From: an uncultured Lysobacteraceae bacterium
GTDB taxonomy: Bacteria; Pseudomonadota; Gammaproteobacteria; Xanthomonadales; Xanthomonadaceae
Reading direction: 5' to 3'
DNA: 64,000 bases
Assembly (NCBI GenBank): GCA_946480825.1
Contig: CAMLLG010000006.1
Coordinates: 15,883-79,882, forward strand
Position numbers and translations under genes: made by a program. A model generated the notes under the pieces. The model worked only from the letters and a program-made list of their open reading frames with translations. It did no database searches and was not told the origin of the DNA. How positions within the stretch are numbered: position 1 is the stretch's first letter; every line of letters starts with the position of its first letter. This document shows, one piece after another, positions 1-8,000 of this stretch.

Positions 1-1
1 T

Positions 2-262
2 CCGCTCTGCGGCGAGGTGATTCTGGCCGGTCAGTCCACTGTGGCGAGCCAGCATTTCATTCAAACCCCATCGCATCCCTTGTGGCAGTACTCGGACGCT
101 GCGATGCACTACGACTGTTTTCAGCGTTGGCCGCATCGGCAAACTTTCGTTGACGAATACAATCGAGCGATAGGCCGAATCGTTTGGGGTAACGGCACAC
201 GGCATCACATGCATGCGGACGGCACGGTGAGTACGGCGCCGGTCATCGGCGAGGCTCGTTGA
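2..262 (+). CDS. Hypothetical protein, 5' end outside window
   Basis: An open frame runs from the first complete codon to a TGA at 260-262 and begins P-L-C-G-E, so the true start lies before the window. A GTG at 17 could be called, but the in-frame C-G-E just before it looks like the second half of a zinc-knuckle-like motif, which argues for a longer protein. The visible 87 residues contain several Trp and His residues (WQYSDAAMHYDCF, RHHMHADG) and no signal or membrane segment. I do not recognise the family. The gene ends just before a degenerate repeat region that holds no intact gene until the transposase. Coding status rests on uninterrupted frame and plausible composition only. Confidence 0.55.
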   Translation, partial: PLCGEVILAGQSTVASQHFIQTPSHPLWQYSDAAMHYDCFQRWPHRQTFVDEYNRAIGRIVWGNGTRHHMHADGTVSTAPVIGEAR

Positions 263-296
263 GGCCTGGCAATCAGGGGCGGAGTATTTTTTTCGC

Positions 297-479
297 TTGC
301 CCGCCCACCTTCGCATCTCGTGGCCCGCGCAGGCCTGTGCTAGCGTTGCCCACGTCCGTGGGGAGGTGACGCGCATGCGCGAACATCGGTACGACGATCG
401 ACGAGAGAAACGGCACGAACGCAGGTGCGGGTCGGGGGGGCTTCGTGGGCTGGCGGCATGCGCCGCCGCGTTGCGGTGA
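297..479 (+). pseudogene. Decayed duplicate of the patatin lipoprotein 5' region
   Basis: This stretch aligns with 1842-1999, the leader and first codons of the patatin lipoprotein gene. Shared blocks include CTGTGCTAGCGTTGCCCACG, the GGGGAGGTG ribosome-binding site and the start ATGCGCGAA. From the ATG at 375 the frame reads M-R-E-H-R-Y-D-D-R, matching M-R-E-D-R-R-D-E-R of the intact gene, and also keeps a G-L-R-x-L-A segment. It then stops at 477-479, before any lipobox or enzyme domain. It is best read as a truncated relic of a second copy rather than a functional 34-residue protein. The repeats and transposase that follow make a mobile-element-linked rearrangement plausible. Confidence 0.6.
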
Positions 480-484
480 AGATC

Positions 485-621
485 GGGACACCCACAAATC
501 CCAGATTCCTCCAGATGAAGTAAGAAGAACCGGGACACCCACAAATCTCCGGCCTGCGATGAATCGATCCCCCGGGCCTCAATGGTAAGAACCGGAGTAA
601 GAACCGGGACACCCACAAATC
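485..621 (+). repeat. Three copies of GGGACACCCACAAATC
   Basis: Exact copies of GGGACACCCACAAATC lie at 485-500, 532-547 and 606-621. The last two share a longer 5' flank, AGAACCGGGACACCCAC. They sit between the lipoprotein relic and the 3' end of the RAYT gene. The complementary core GTGGGTGTCC recurs in opposite orientation at 1785-1794, on the other side of the transposase. Short repeats flanking a RAYT gene are typical of the REP sequences such transposases recognise; calling these the cognate repeats is inference. Confidence 0.7.
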
Positions 622-752
622 CCTGATCTCCACGGATCAAGCCATTCCATGGCGCTCAATCGTGCCGAATCAGACTTCATGACGCGTAACCGGAAAGCAT
701 TCGACCACAACCGATCCTCCCTTGCGGGCCGCGATGTTTCCCGTATCCGATC

Positions 753-1709
753 TCAGCTGAGCCGGATCGCCAGCCGAATCCCTTTCAGCCATCGCTGACC
801 GAGCCGTTCGGCGAGCGCGAACAAATCCTGGGCCGAGCCCGCCGCGCGTGCCCAGCCGCTCCCGAAGGCGGCGACGCGTGTCGTCCAACGGTTTGCATCG
901 TGATCGATGGCAATGACGATCGAAGGCGCGTTCTCCGGGATTCGGCCACGCTTGCCCCGCGCGTACGCCCGGCCGGTCCAATCCAGCAGTTGCAGGTAAT
1001 CCGCGGTGCTCAGATCGAAACTTGTACGCAGGCCGCCCGTGATCGGGCGCATCGGCCTGCTCAGCGATTCCGGGTTCGCGCGCGCCGTTTTGATGCGCGC
1101 GGCAGCGCTCGTATGCATGGAGGTCTCCAGTCGATCGGTCATCCCCGCCCGGATCGGATTCAGATCGACATAAGCCATGGCCGCGAGCACCGAGCGGGCG
1201 TCGCACAAGGCCTGGCATTTGTAGCGACCTTCCCAGAATCGCCCCTTGCAGCCATCCTCGCGATTCGCGCGGCGCGCGATCGGTTCGACGAGACATCGCA
1301 TGAGCCAAGAAAGGCTTCCCAGCCGATGGCGAACCAGATCGAGGCGCGACGGATCGGCCAGGAGACGCATGCGTTTTCCCTCCAACGCTGCCTCGGAGTC
1401 CTCCCGAGGCGGAAACAGGCGTATCCAGCGCGCCGCGACGTCCTCATCGCCCCATGCGGATACTGCCGCGGGATCGATGCCGAGCACCAGATGCAGATGA
1501 TTGCTCATGATGGCGTAAGCGTGGATCTCGACGGCGAAGCACTCGGCAACGAGCCGGATCCGCGTCTCAACCCAGGCCTTGCGGTGCTCGTAATTCCGCC
1601 CCGAGTATTCATCCCTGCCGCAGAGGAAGGCCCGGCGCACGCAGCGCTGTACGCAATGATAGGTGCCCGCGAGATCGGGCGGAACGATATGCGAACGTGG
1701 GCGGGTCAT
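753..1709 (-). CDS. REP-associated tyrosine transposase (RAYT, Y1_Tnp family)
   Basis: 318 residues. The N-terminal half has the Y1 transposase layout: G-T-Y-H-C-V-Q-R near residue 15, then an H-A-Y-A-I-M-S-N-H-L-H-L-V-L block whose H-L-H is the metal-binding HUH motif. A later A-Y-V-D-L-N-P-I-R-A-G segment is typical of RAYT proteins. Members of this IS200/IS605-related family nick single-stranded DNA at REP-type hairpins, usually as single domesticated chromosomal genes. The C-terminal third is not recognised and may be specific to the lineage. It is flanked by GGGACACCCAC repeats in opposite orientations and lies between two copies of a lipoprotein leader. The frame is intact and starts with ATG. 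Confidence 0.88.
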   Translation of the reverse strand: MTRPRSHIVPPDLAGTYHCVQRCVRRAFLCGRDEYSGRNYEHRKAWVETRIRLVAECFAVEIHAYAIMSNHLHLVLGIDPAAVSAWGDEDVAARWIRLFPPREDSEAALEGKRMRLLADPSRLDLVRHRLGSLSWLMRCLVEPIARRANREDGCKGRFWEGRYKCQALCDARSVLAAMAYVDLNPIRAGMTDRLETSMHTSAAARIKTARANPESLSRPMRPITGGLRTSFDLSTADYLQLLDWTGRAYARGKRGRIPENAPSIVIAIDHDANRWTTRVAAFGSGWARAAGSAQDLFALAERLGQRWLKGIRLAIRLS

Positions 1710-1784
1710 GGAAGAAGCGTGGCATGGATCAAGAGCGTGCGATGACGGGATTTACCGTGGATCGGTGTCGGAATAGTCTGATTG

Positions 1785-1794
1785 GTGGGTGTCC
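1785..1794 (+). repeat. GTGGGTGTCC repeat upstream of the RAYT gene
   Basis: This is the reverse complement of the core of the three repeats at 485-621. It lies about 75 bases upstream of the transposase start, so the gene is bracketed by opposed copies. It is too short to be significant by itself; the call rests on its position. Confidence 0.45.
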
Positions 1795-1841
1795 TCGTTT
1801 TATGCACTCGTTTTATGCATCATCGATTTATGCTTTCCACT

Positions 1842-1999
1842 TGCCGCCCACCTTCGTATCTCGTCGCTCGCTCAGCCCTGTGCTAGCGTTGCCCACGTCC
1901 GCGGGGAGGTGGTGCGCATGCGCGAAGATCGGCGCGACGAACGGTGCGAAAATCTGCACGGCAATGCGTGCAGGTCGGCAGGTCTGCGGACGCTGGCCG
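1842..1999 (+). repeat. Intact copy of the duplicated lipoprotein leader
   Basis: This is the partner of 297-462: leader, Shine-Dalgarno and first about 27 codons of the patatin gene. Similarity is visible across the whole stretch with scattered substitutions and small indels, so the duplication is not recent. Confidence 0.6.
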
Positions 2000-3462
2000 T
2001 CTGGTCGACAACGCTGCTGCTGTCGGCCTGCGCCAGCCTGCAACCGGCCCGCAATCCGCCCGCCGCGCCCGCCGCGGATCGCGCGGCGCAGTACCGGGTG
2101 CAGAACATGGCCCGCGGCGAGGGCAATTCCGACACGTTGTTGCTGAGCCTGACCTTCTCCGGCGGCGGCATGCGTTCGGCCGCGGCGTCGTATCACCTGC
2201 TGGATGCGCTGCGACGACAGCCGGTGCGCGTCGACGGCCGCGACACCACGTTGCTGCAGGAAGTCGATTTCATCTCCGCGATCTCAGGCGGCAGTTTCAC
2301 CGCGGCGTATTACGCGCTGCATCGCGACCGGTTTTTCGAAGATTATCCGGCCCGCGTGCTGCAGCGCGACCTGCAGGGCGAAATTCTCGGCGCGGTGCTG
2401 CGGCCGCGGCGCGCGTGGGCGTTGTCGAGCCCGTTCTACGGCCGCGGCGATCATCTGGCCGACGCGCTCGACGAGTCGCTGTTCGCCGGTGCCACGTTCG
2501 CCGACATGCCGCGCGAGCGGCCGTTCGTGCGCATCGGCGCCACCGACATGCTCGACGGTCGCCGGATCGAATTCACCCAGGAGAATTTCGACGATCTGTG
2601 CAGCGATCTGGGCCCGGTGCCGGTGGCGCGCGCGGTCGCAGCTTCGGCCGCGGTGCCCGGCATCTTCAGCCCGGTGAACGTCGCCGATTACAGCGATACC
2701 GGGCAGTGCCCCGGCGCGATCGAGCCGCGGCGTTACCGCCACCTGATCGACGGCGGCGTCGCCGACAATCTCGGCATCACCGGGCCGTTGCAGGCGATCG
2801 GCCGCTACAACGGGCTGGTGAACACGCTGCGCCGTTTCGGTTATCGCGGCATCCGCAGTTACGCGATCGTGGTGCTGAACGTCGAAAGCAATCCCGGCGA
2901 TCCGCGCGACGGCGATGCGCGGGTGCCGGGGCTGTGGCGCACGGTCAACGCCGCGATCAACGGCAACATGCGCATGGATTCGGAAGAACTGGCGGCGACG
3001 CTGCGTCAGCGCATCGCGCAGTGGCAGGACCAGATCGCGCGCGATCCCGAGGCGCAGCGCAGCGGCGTGTTCGCCACCGGCGTGCCGCGGGTGTTCCTGA
3101 TCGAGATCGGTTTCGAGCGCGTCGTCGATCCGGCGCTGCGCCAGCGGCTGCAGTCGATGCCCACCGCGCTGCGCCTGAGCCGCGAGGACGAGGCGCTGAT
3201 CGCGCGGTTCGTCCGCGATGCGCTGCGCGATTCGGTGGAATACCAGACGATGCTGCGCGTGCTGGCGGAGGAGGACGCGGCGTTCGCGGCGCGCGGCGAT
3301 ATCGCGCCGACGGTGCCGTCCGTGGACGACGACGCGCCGCGCCGCGCGCTGCGCCAGGCCTACGATGCCGCGGAGGACGCGCCGTTGGTTGCGCCGCCGG
3401 ATGCGCTGCCGGATGCGCCGGTCGCCGCGCCCGTGACGGCCGCGCCCGAACCCCGGCCCTGA
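1918..3462 (+). CDS. Patatin-like phospholipase lipoprotein
   Basis: 514 residues. I chose the ATG at 1918 because GGGGAGG at 1903-1909 sits 8 bases before it; the open frame extends further upstream without such a site. The N-terminus is basic, followed by L-A-V-W-S-T-T-L-L-L-S-A-C, a lipobox that predicts a lipid-anchored envelope protein. The patatin fold is clear: oxyanion-hole G-G-G-M-R at about 82-86, the nucleophile in A-I-S-G-G-S (Ser about 123), and the D-G-G of the Ser-Asp dyad (Asp about 278). The family hydrolyses acyl esters of phospholipids or neutral lipids. The C-terminal tail is Ala/Pro-rich and low complexity. It converges on the next gene with only 9 bases between stops. 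Substrate is unknown. Confidence 0.88.
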   Translation: MREDRRDERCENLHGNACRSAGLRTLAVWSTTLLLSACASLQPARNPPAAPAADRAAQYRVQNMARGEGNSDTLLLSLTFSGGGMRSAAASYHLLDALRRQPVRVDGRDTTLLQEVDFISAISGGSFTAAYYALHRDRFFEDYPARVLQRDLQGEILGAVLRPRRAWALSSPFYGRGDHLADALDESLFAGATFADMPRERPFVRIGATDMLDGRRIEFTQENFDDLCSDLGPVPVARAVAASAAVPGIFSPVNVADYSDTGQCPGAIEPRRYRHLIDGGVADNLGITGPLQAIGRYNGLVNTLRRFGYRGIRSYAIVVLNVESNPGDPRDGDARVPGLWRTVNAAINGNMRMDSEELAATLRQRIAQWQDQIARDPEAQRSGVFATGVPRVFLIEIGFERVVDPALRQRLQSMPTALRLSREDEALIARFVRDALRDSVEYQTMLRVLAEEDAAFAARGDIAPTVPSVDDDAPRRALRQAYDAAEDAPLVAPPDALPDAPVAAPVTAAPEPRP

Positions 3463-3471
3463 CCCGCAGAC

Positions 3472-5055
3472 CTATTCGCGCACGACCGGCGTCGCGTCGT
3501 CGTACTTCAGCCCGCTGGCGGCGCCGCCGCGTCCGGCGCTGCGGCGCACCCGCGCCCAGCTGGCGGTGCTGCCGTCGCTGCCGCGGGCGAGCACGTATTC
3601 GATCCGCAGGCGCACGCCTTCGCGGCCGATTTCCTCGTCGTGCACCCAGTCGCCGGGCGGCAGCAGCCGGGCGAGGGCGTCGTCGCCGGCGGCGCGGCGC
3701 AGGCGGCGGCCGCTGGCGTCGCTTTCCAGCACCAGCGGCGACCAGCCGGCGGGCACGTCGGTGGCCAGCCTGTAGCGGTAATCGGCGACGGTGTCTGGTT
3801 CTGTGGGTGTCCCTGTCGCTGTGGGTGTCCCCGTTGGTGCCTGGCGGCGGCCGTCGGGACCGGTGACGGTCTGCGCGATCGCCCAGACCCGGTTCGCCAT
3901 TTCGTCGCGGGCGAAGACCGCCTCTTCGACCGCTTCGCCGATCAGCGGCGTCGCCAGCGCCGGCGGCAGGAACAGCCACGGTTGCGGCACGCCGGCGGCG
4001 ATCGGCGCCCACAGCGCCCAGCCGCGGCCCGGTTCCGGGCCGGTGCGGGTCGCGGGGTCGAGCGCGGTGGCGCCGAACACGTCGCCGAAGGTGTCGGAGA
4101 CCGACATCGACACGACGCCGGAGAGGCCACCGGCCGGCAGCGTCGCCGGGGCGAGGAACATGTCGTTGCCGTAGACCATCGCCAACTGCAGCATCGCGGT
4201 GCGGCCCAGCTCCGCGGCAGGCGCGTCGACCGCGCCCAGATCGATGCTGGCGTCCTCGCATTCCCAGTAACGCGCCTGCGGCATGCCGCGGAAGCGCAGC
4301 GCGGTGGGCGTGCAGCGATGGCGCTGCACCTGCGGCGGGGCGCCGGAGGGTGCGGCGTCGAGGTCGCACGACAGCCAGCCGAGACCGCCGCCGTGGTGGT
4401 CGACGATGCGCAGCGGCGGGATGAGCCCGTCGCAGCGCAGTTCGGCTTCGTATTCCAGCCGCTGCGGACGCCACGCCCCGACCGGGTCCTGGTCGGTCTG
4501 ACGACCCAGCGTTTCCCCGATCAGGGTCCGCCAGAGGTCCACGACCGGGGCGCTGTCCCGGTCGCCCAGCCGGTCCGGCAGGTCGCCGGCGACCGCAGCC
4601 TCGTACAGCGCCTGGCCATCGCCGGCGCGATGCGCCAGCACCGCGTCGCCGGCCGCCGCCGCGACCCCGGCGGGCAGCGCGAATTCGCGGACGACGCGGC
4701 CGGCGGCGGCGTCGAGACCGGCGTCGTGGAGCATCCGCGCCAGCAGCGCGGCGGTCTCGGCGCGCTTGTGCGGGTTCCAGCCGCCCGGCGGGTCGGCCAC
4801 CGCTTCGAGATGGCGTTCCAGCGGCGCGCCACCGTCGACCGGCCGCTTGCCGTCGGCGCCGTACAGCGTCTGCAGCGGGTAGTGGGCCAGCGCGTATTCC
4901 ACGGCCACCGGCGTGCCGGCGTCCTCGCCGTCGAACTCGCCCAGCATCCACTGCCGGCCGAGCAGCCACAGCGGGTCCAGCAGGCGCGCGGCCAGGCCGG
5001 GGCGCAGATCCTCGGCGCGCTGCACCGGTTCGATCCGCAGGATCAGGTCGCTCAT
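3472..5055 (-). CDS. Conserved protein of unknown function, fifth gene of the giant-protein operon
   Basis: 527 residues. The ATG at 5055 overlaps the stop of the upstream gene by ATGA, so the longer frame starting at 5256 is not used. Near the N-terminus the protein carries L-L-D-P-L-W-L-L-G-R-Q-W followed by G-E-F-D-G-E-D-A-G-T-P-V. I recall this motif from uncharacterised proteins of actinobacteria and other bacteria, with no assigned role. No signal peptide or membrane segment is seen, so it is probably cytoplasmic. An in-frame 18-base duplication at 3794-3831 encodes G-T-P-T-A-T-G-T-P-T and matches the GGGACACCCAC repeat near the RAYT gene. It is the last gene of a five-gene operon and converges on the patatin gene. 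Confidence 0.75.
   Translation of the reverse strand: MSDLILRIEPVQRAEDLRPGLAARLLDPLWLLGRQWMLGEFDGEDAGTPVAVEYALAHYPLQTLYGADGKRPVDGGAPLERHLEAVADPPGGWNPHKRAETAALLARMLHDAGLDAAAGRVVREFALPAGVAAAAGDAVLAHRAGDGQALYEAAVAGDLPDRLGDRDSAPVVDLWRTLIGETLGRQTDQDPVGAWRPQRLEYEAELRCDGLIPPLRIVDHHGGGLGWLSCDLDAAPSGAPPQVQRHRCTPTALRFRGMPQARYWECEDASIDLGAVDAPAAELGRTAMLQLAMVYGNDMFLAPATLPAGGLSGVVSMSVSDTFGDVFGATALDPATRTGPEPGRGWALWAPIAAGVPQPWLFLPPALATPLIGEAVEEAVFARDEMANRVWAIAQTVTGPDGRRQAPTGTPTATGTPTEPDTVADYRYRLATDVPAGWSPLVLESDASGRRLRRAAGDDALARLLPPGDWVHDEEIGREGVRLRIEYVLARGSDGSTASWARVRRSAGRGGAASGLKYDDATPVVRE
3794..3831 (-). repeat. GGGACACCCAC repeat pair inside a coding region
   Basis: On the minus strand two GGGACACCCACAG units follow each other with an 18-base period (plus-strand GTGGGTGTCCC at 3803-3813 and 3821-3831). 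They keep the frame and add a Gly-Thr-Pro-Thr loop. The unit matches the repeats beside the RAYT gene. Confidence 0.6.
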
Positions 5056-8000
5056 GGTGCAGGGGCCTCCGAGGCCAGCTGGCCGAAACTGGGCTGATGG
5101 CGGCGGTCGTCGACCAGCGCGAGGGACGCGAACTGGGCCAGGCCGCCCAGCGCCTGCGGTTGCGCGGTGCGCAGTTGCGCCAGTTCGAGGGCTTCGACCA
5201 CGTGCGCGAGCACGCTGGACTCCGACCAGGTTTCCACGCCGACCCCGGGCACGCACAGCAGGATCGCGTTGGGCGCGGCCGTCGACGGCGCGTCGATGTG
5301 GAAGGCGATGGCGGCATCGGTCTGGGCTGCCGGCACCAGCTCGTTCCAGCGGTCGAGCAACAACCCGCAGACCGGATCGCGTGGGTCCTGCAGCGCCCGG
5401 CCGTCGCGCCGCCGCCAGGCGACGAATCCGGTGCGCCCGCGGCCCGGCACGCCCGGGTCGCCGACCCAGCGGTCGCCGGCGCGATACGGGGTCTGCGACA
5501 CCGTCAGCCCGTGGAGCCCGGCGGTGTCGTCGCCGCGCTGGGCGCGGGTTTCGAGTGCGGCCATCGCCGCCACCGCCGGGCGCACCCGCGCGGCGCGGGC
5601 CGCGAACGCGCGCAGCGTCGTCGCCGGCACGCCCAGTGCGCCGTGGAAACCTTTGACCCAGCCTTCGTCGACGCCGACGAGGCGCGGCAGCACCGGCTGC
5701 GCGTCGAACAGCGCGGCGAGGCGGTTGCGGACCGGGCCGGCGTCGGTCGCGAGGCCGATGCGGCGGTCGAGTTCGCGGTGCGCGTCCTGCCAGCCGGCGT
5801 CGGTGTCCACACCGGCAGGCAGGCCGAAGGCATCGGCCCAGCGTCGCGCGCCGGGCCGTGCGCCGGCGTCGGTGCGGGCCGTGTCCAGCGCCTTCAGCGC
5901 GGTGCGCGCGGCGTCGAGGGTGGCGGTCAGTCGGGCGTCGAGGTCGGCGGCGTCGACGGCGACCGCGCCGGGCAGATCGTCCGCCTGCAGCGGGCGCGCA
6001 TGGCCCAGCAGCGCCCGCGCGGCGGCGGCCACCGCCGCGGCCTCGGTCAGCGCCGAGACGTCCACGTCCCAGCCGGGATCGCGGTCCCAGCCGAAGCGTG
6101 CGGCGGGATCGCCGGTGAGCCGTTCGCCCGCCGCCCGCAGCCGGGCTTCAAGCGGGCCGCGTTCGATCCGCGCCGGTTCGGCGCCGGCGTAGGCCAGATC
6201 CAGCGGGCCCAGCGGCGGGTCGTCCGCCGGCAGCGCGTCGAGCAGTTCCTGCAATGTGAAGCTTTTGCCGGTGTCGTTGCCGTCGGCGTCGAGCAGCCGA
6301 ACCCGGATGCGGTCGGGCGCCGGCAGCAACTGGCTGAGCCAGCTGTCGAGATCGGGGTCGGCCAGCCCGCGCGGCGAGCCGGTCGGCCAGCCCGCGCGCA
6401 GCGGCCGGTCGGGGTCCAGCGCCAGCAGCAGGCGATGGTGGACCGCGATGCCGCGCTCCGGCGGCTGCAGCACGTCGAGACGGTCCGGCGGCGCCACCGC
6501 GCCGGACAGGATATCGGTGGCGCCTGCGGCGCGATCGGGATTGCCGTTGGCGAGCTGGTACACGCTTTCGGCCAGCAGCACGTCGGCGGTCGCGTCGATC
6601 GCGTCGCGGGCCTCCGTCAGCGCCGCCAGCAGCGCGCCGGCCTGCAGCGGGTCCGGCGCCTGCGGCCGCTGCAGTTCGGCGCCGAGCCGGGCGAGATCGG
6701 GCGTTTCGGTCAGTTCGGCGGTGGCCAGACGCACCAGCGCCAGCCCGTCGCAGACCGCTTCGGCGGCGGTTTCCGGCAGGGTCGCGCCGCCGGTGCCGAT
6801 CGGACGCGCCGCGGTCGAGGCGATCCGGCGCAGCCGCGCGATAAGCGCCGGCGCGGTGCCGCCGGCCTGCATCAGCGTGCGTTCGATCCGGTAGCCCAGC
6901 AGCGCCGGCATCGCCTGGCCTTCGCGCAGGCCGTCGAGCAGGGCACGGGCGGTGCGCGTGCGCCGCGAGGACAGTTCCACCGCGTAGTCGTCGGCGCGCG
7001 GCCCGCCGGGCTGGTCGATGCGCCGTGCGTGGTCGGCCGACAGCAGCACGCCGGCGGCGATCGCGTGCGGCACGCTGGGCGCGAGGACGTGACCGGCGTT
7101 GCCGCCGGCGCGCGCGCGCGGGATCGCGCCGACCCAGCCGAAGGCCCCGACCTGCACGCCGCGCACGAAGCCGTCCGGCCCGGTGCCCAGCATGTTGTCG
7201 TTGCGCAGCAGGCGCAGGCGTTCGGTGGCGCGCGCGGTGTGCAGGGCATCGAGGCGGTTGGCGTACAGCCCCAGCCCGGCGCCGAACAGCAGCGCCAGCC
7301 GCGCGTCGTCCACCGCCGCCAGCGCGCGCAGCGCGTCGTAGAGCAGATGGACCGCGCCGATGGGCGTGCGCCGGTCGGCGAGGATCTCGTCGAGCGACGC
7401 GATCTGGCCCGGCGCAACGTAACGCGGCGGCGCCTGCACCGCGAGCCGGTCGGCGAGCCGGTGGTAGCGTCCGCCCGGTTCGAAATCGCCTTCGCTGGCC
7501 AGACCTTCGTTCAACAGGATCCGGCGCGTGTCGTCCGCCGCCGCTTCCAGCAGGGCGATCCGGGCGACGTGGAAGAGCAGCGCGCGCGGGCTGGCATCCG
7601 TGAGCACCTGGCCCAGCAGATCGTTCGGCGACCCCGTATCCGCCAGCCGCCGCAGGTACTCGGACGGCCGTTCGCCGGGACCGGGATCCGGTGGCGCCAC
7701 CAGCGGCAGCGCGGCGCCGGTTTCGGCCATCAGCACGCGTTCGGTCAGCGGCGGCTGCGCGCCCGGGTCGCCGCCGAGCTGCGCATACAGGCCGCGCGCG
7801 TCCTCTCGGTGGCGTTCGAGACGCCCGCGCAGCGCGGCGTCCGCGCTGGCGAAGACATGAGCGGCGAGCGCATCGCCCAGCAGCAGGCGCAGATCGGCGG
7901 CGACGGCGACGCCTTCGGTCTGCAGTACTTCGATCATCCGTTCGACCGGGTCGGCGGGGCTGTCGCCGGCGATCCGCGGCGTCTTCGCCGCGGCCGGTGC

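Noticed and set aside
1944..3866. 640-codon frame overlapping the patatin gene
   Set aside because: Arg-rich shadow frame of the patatin gene with no motif of its own.
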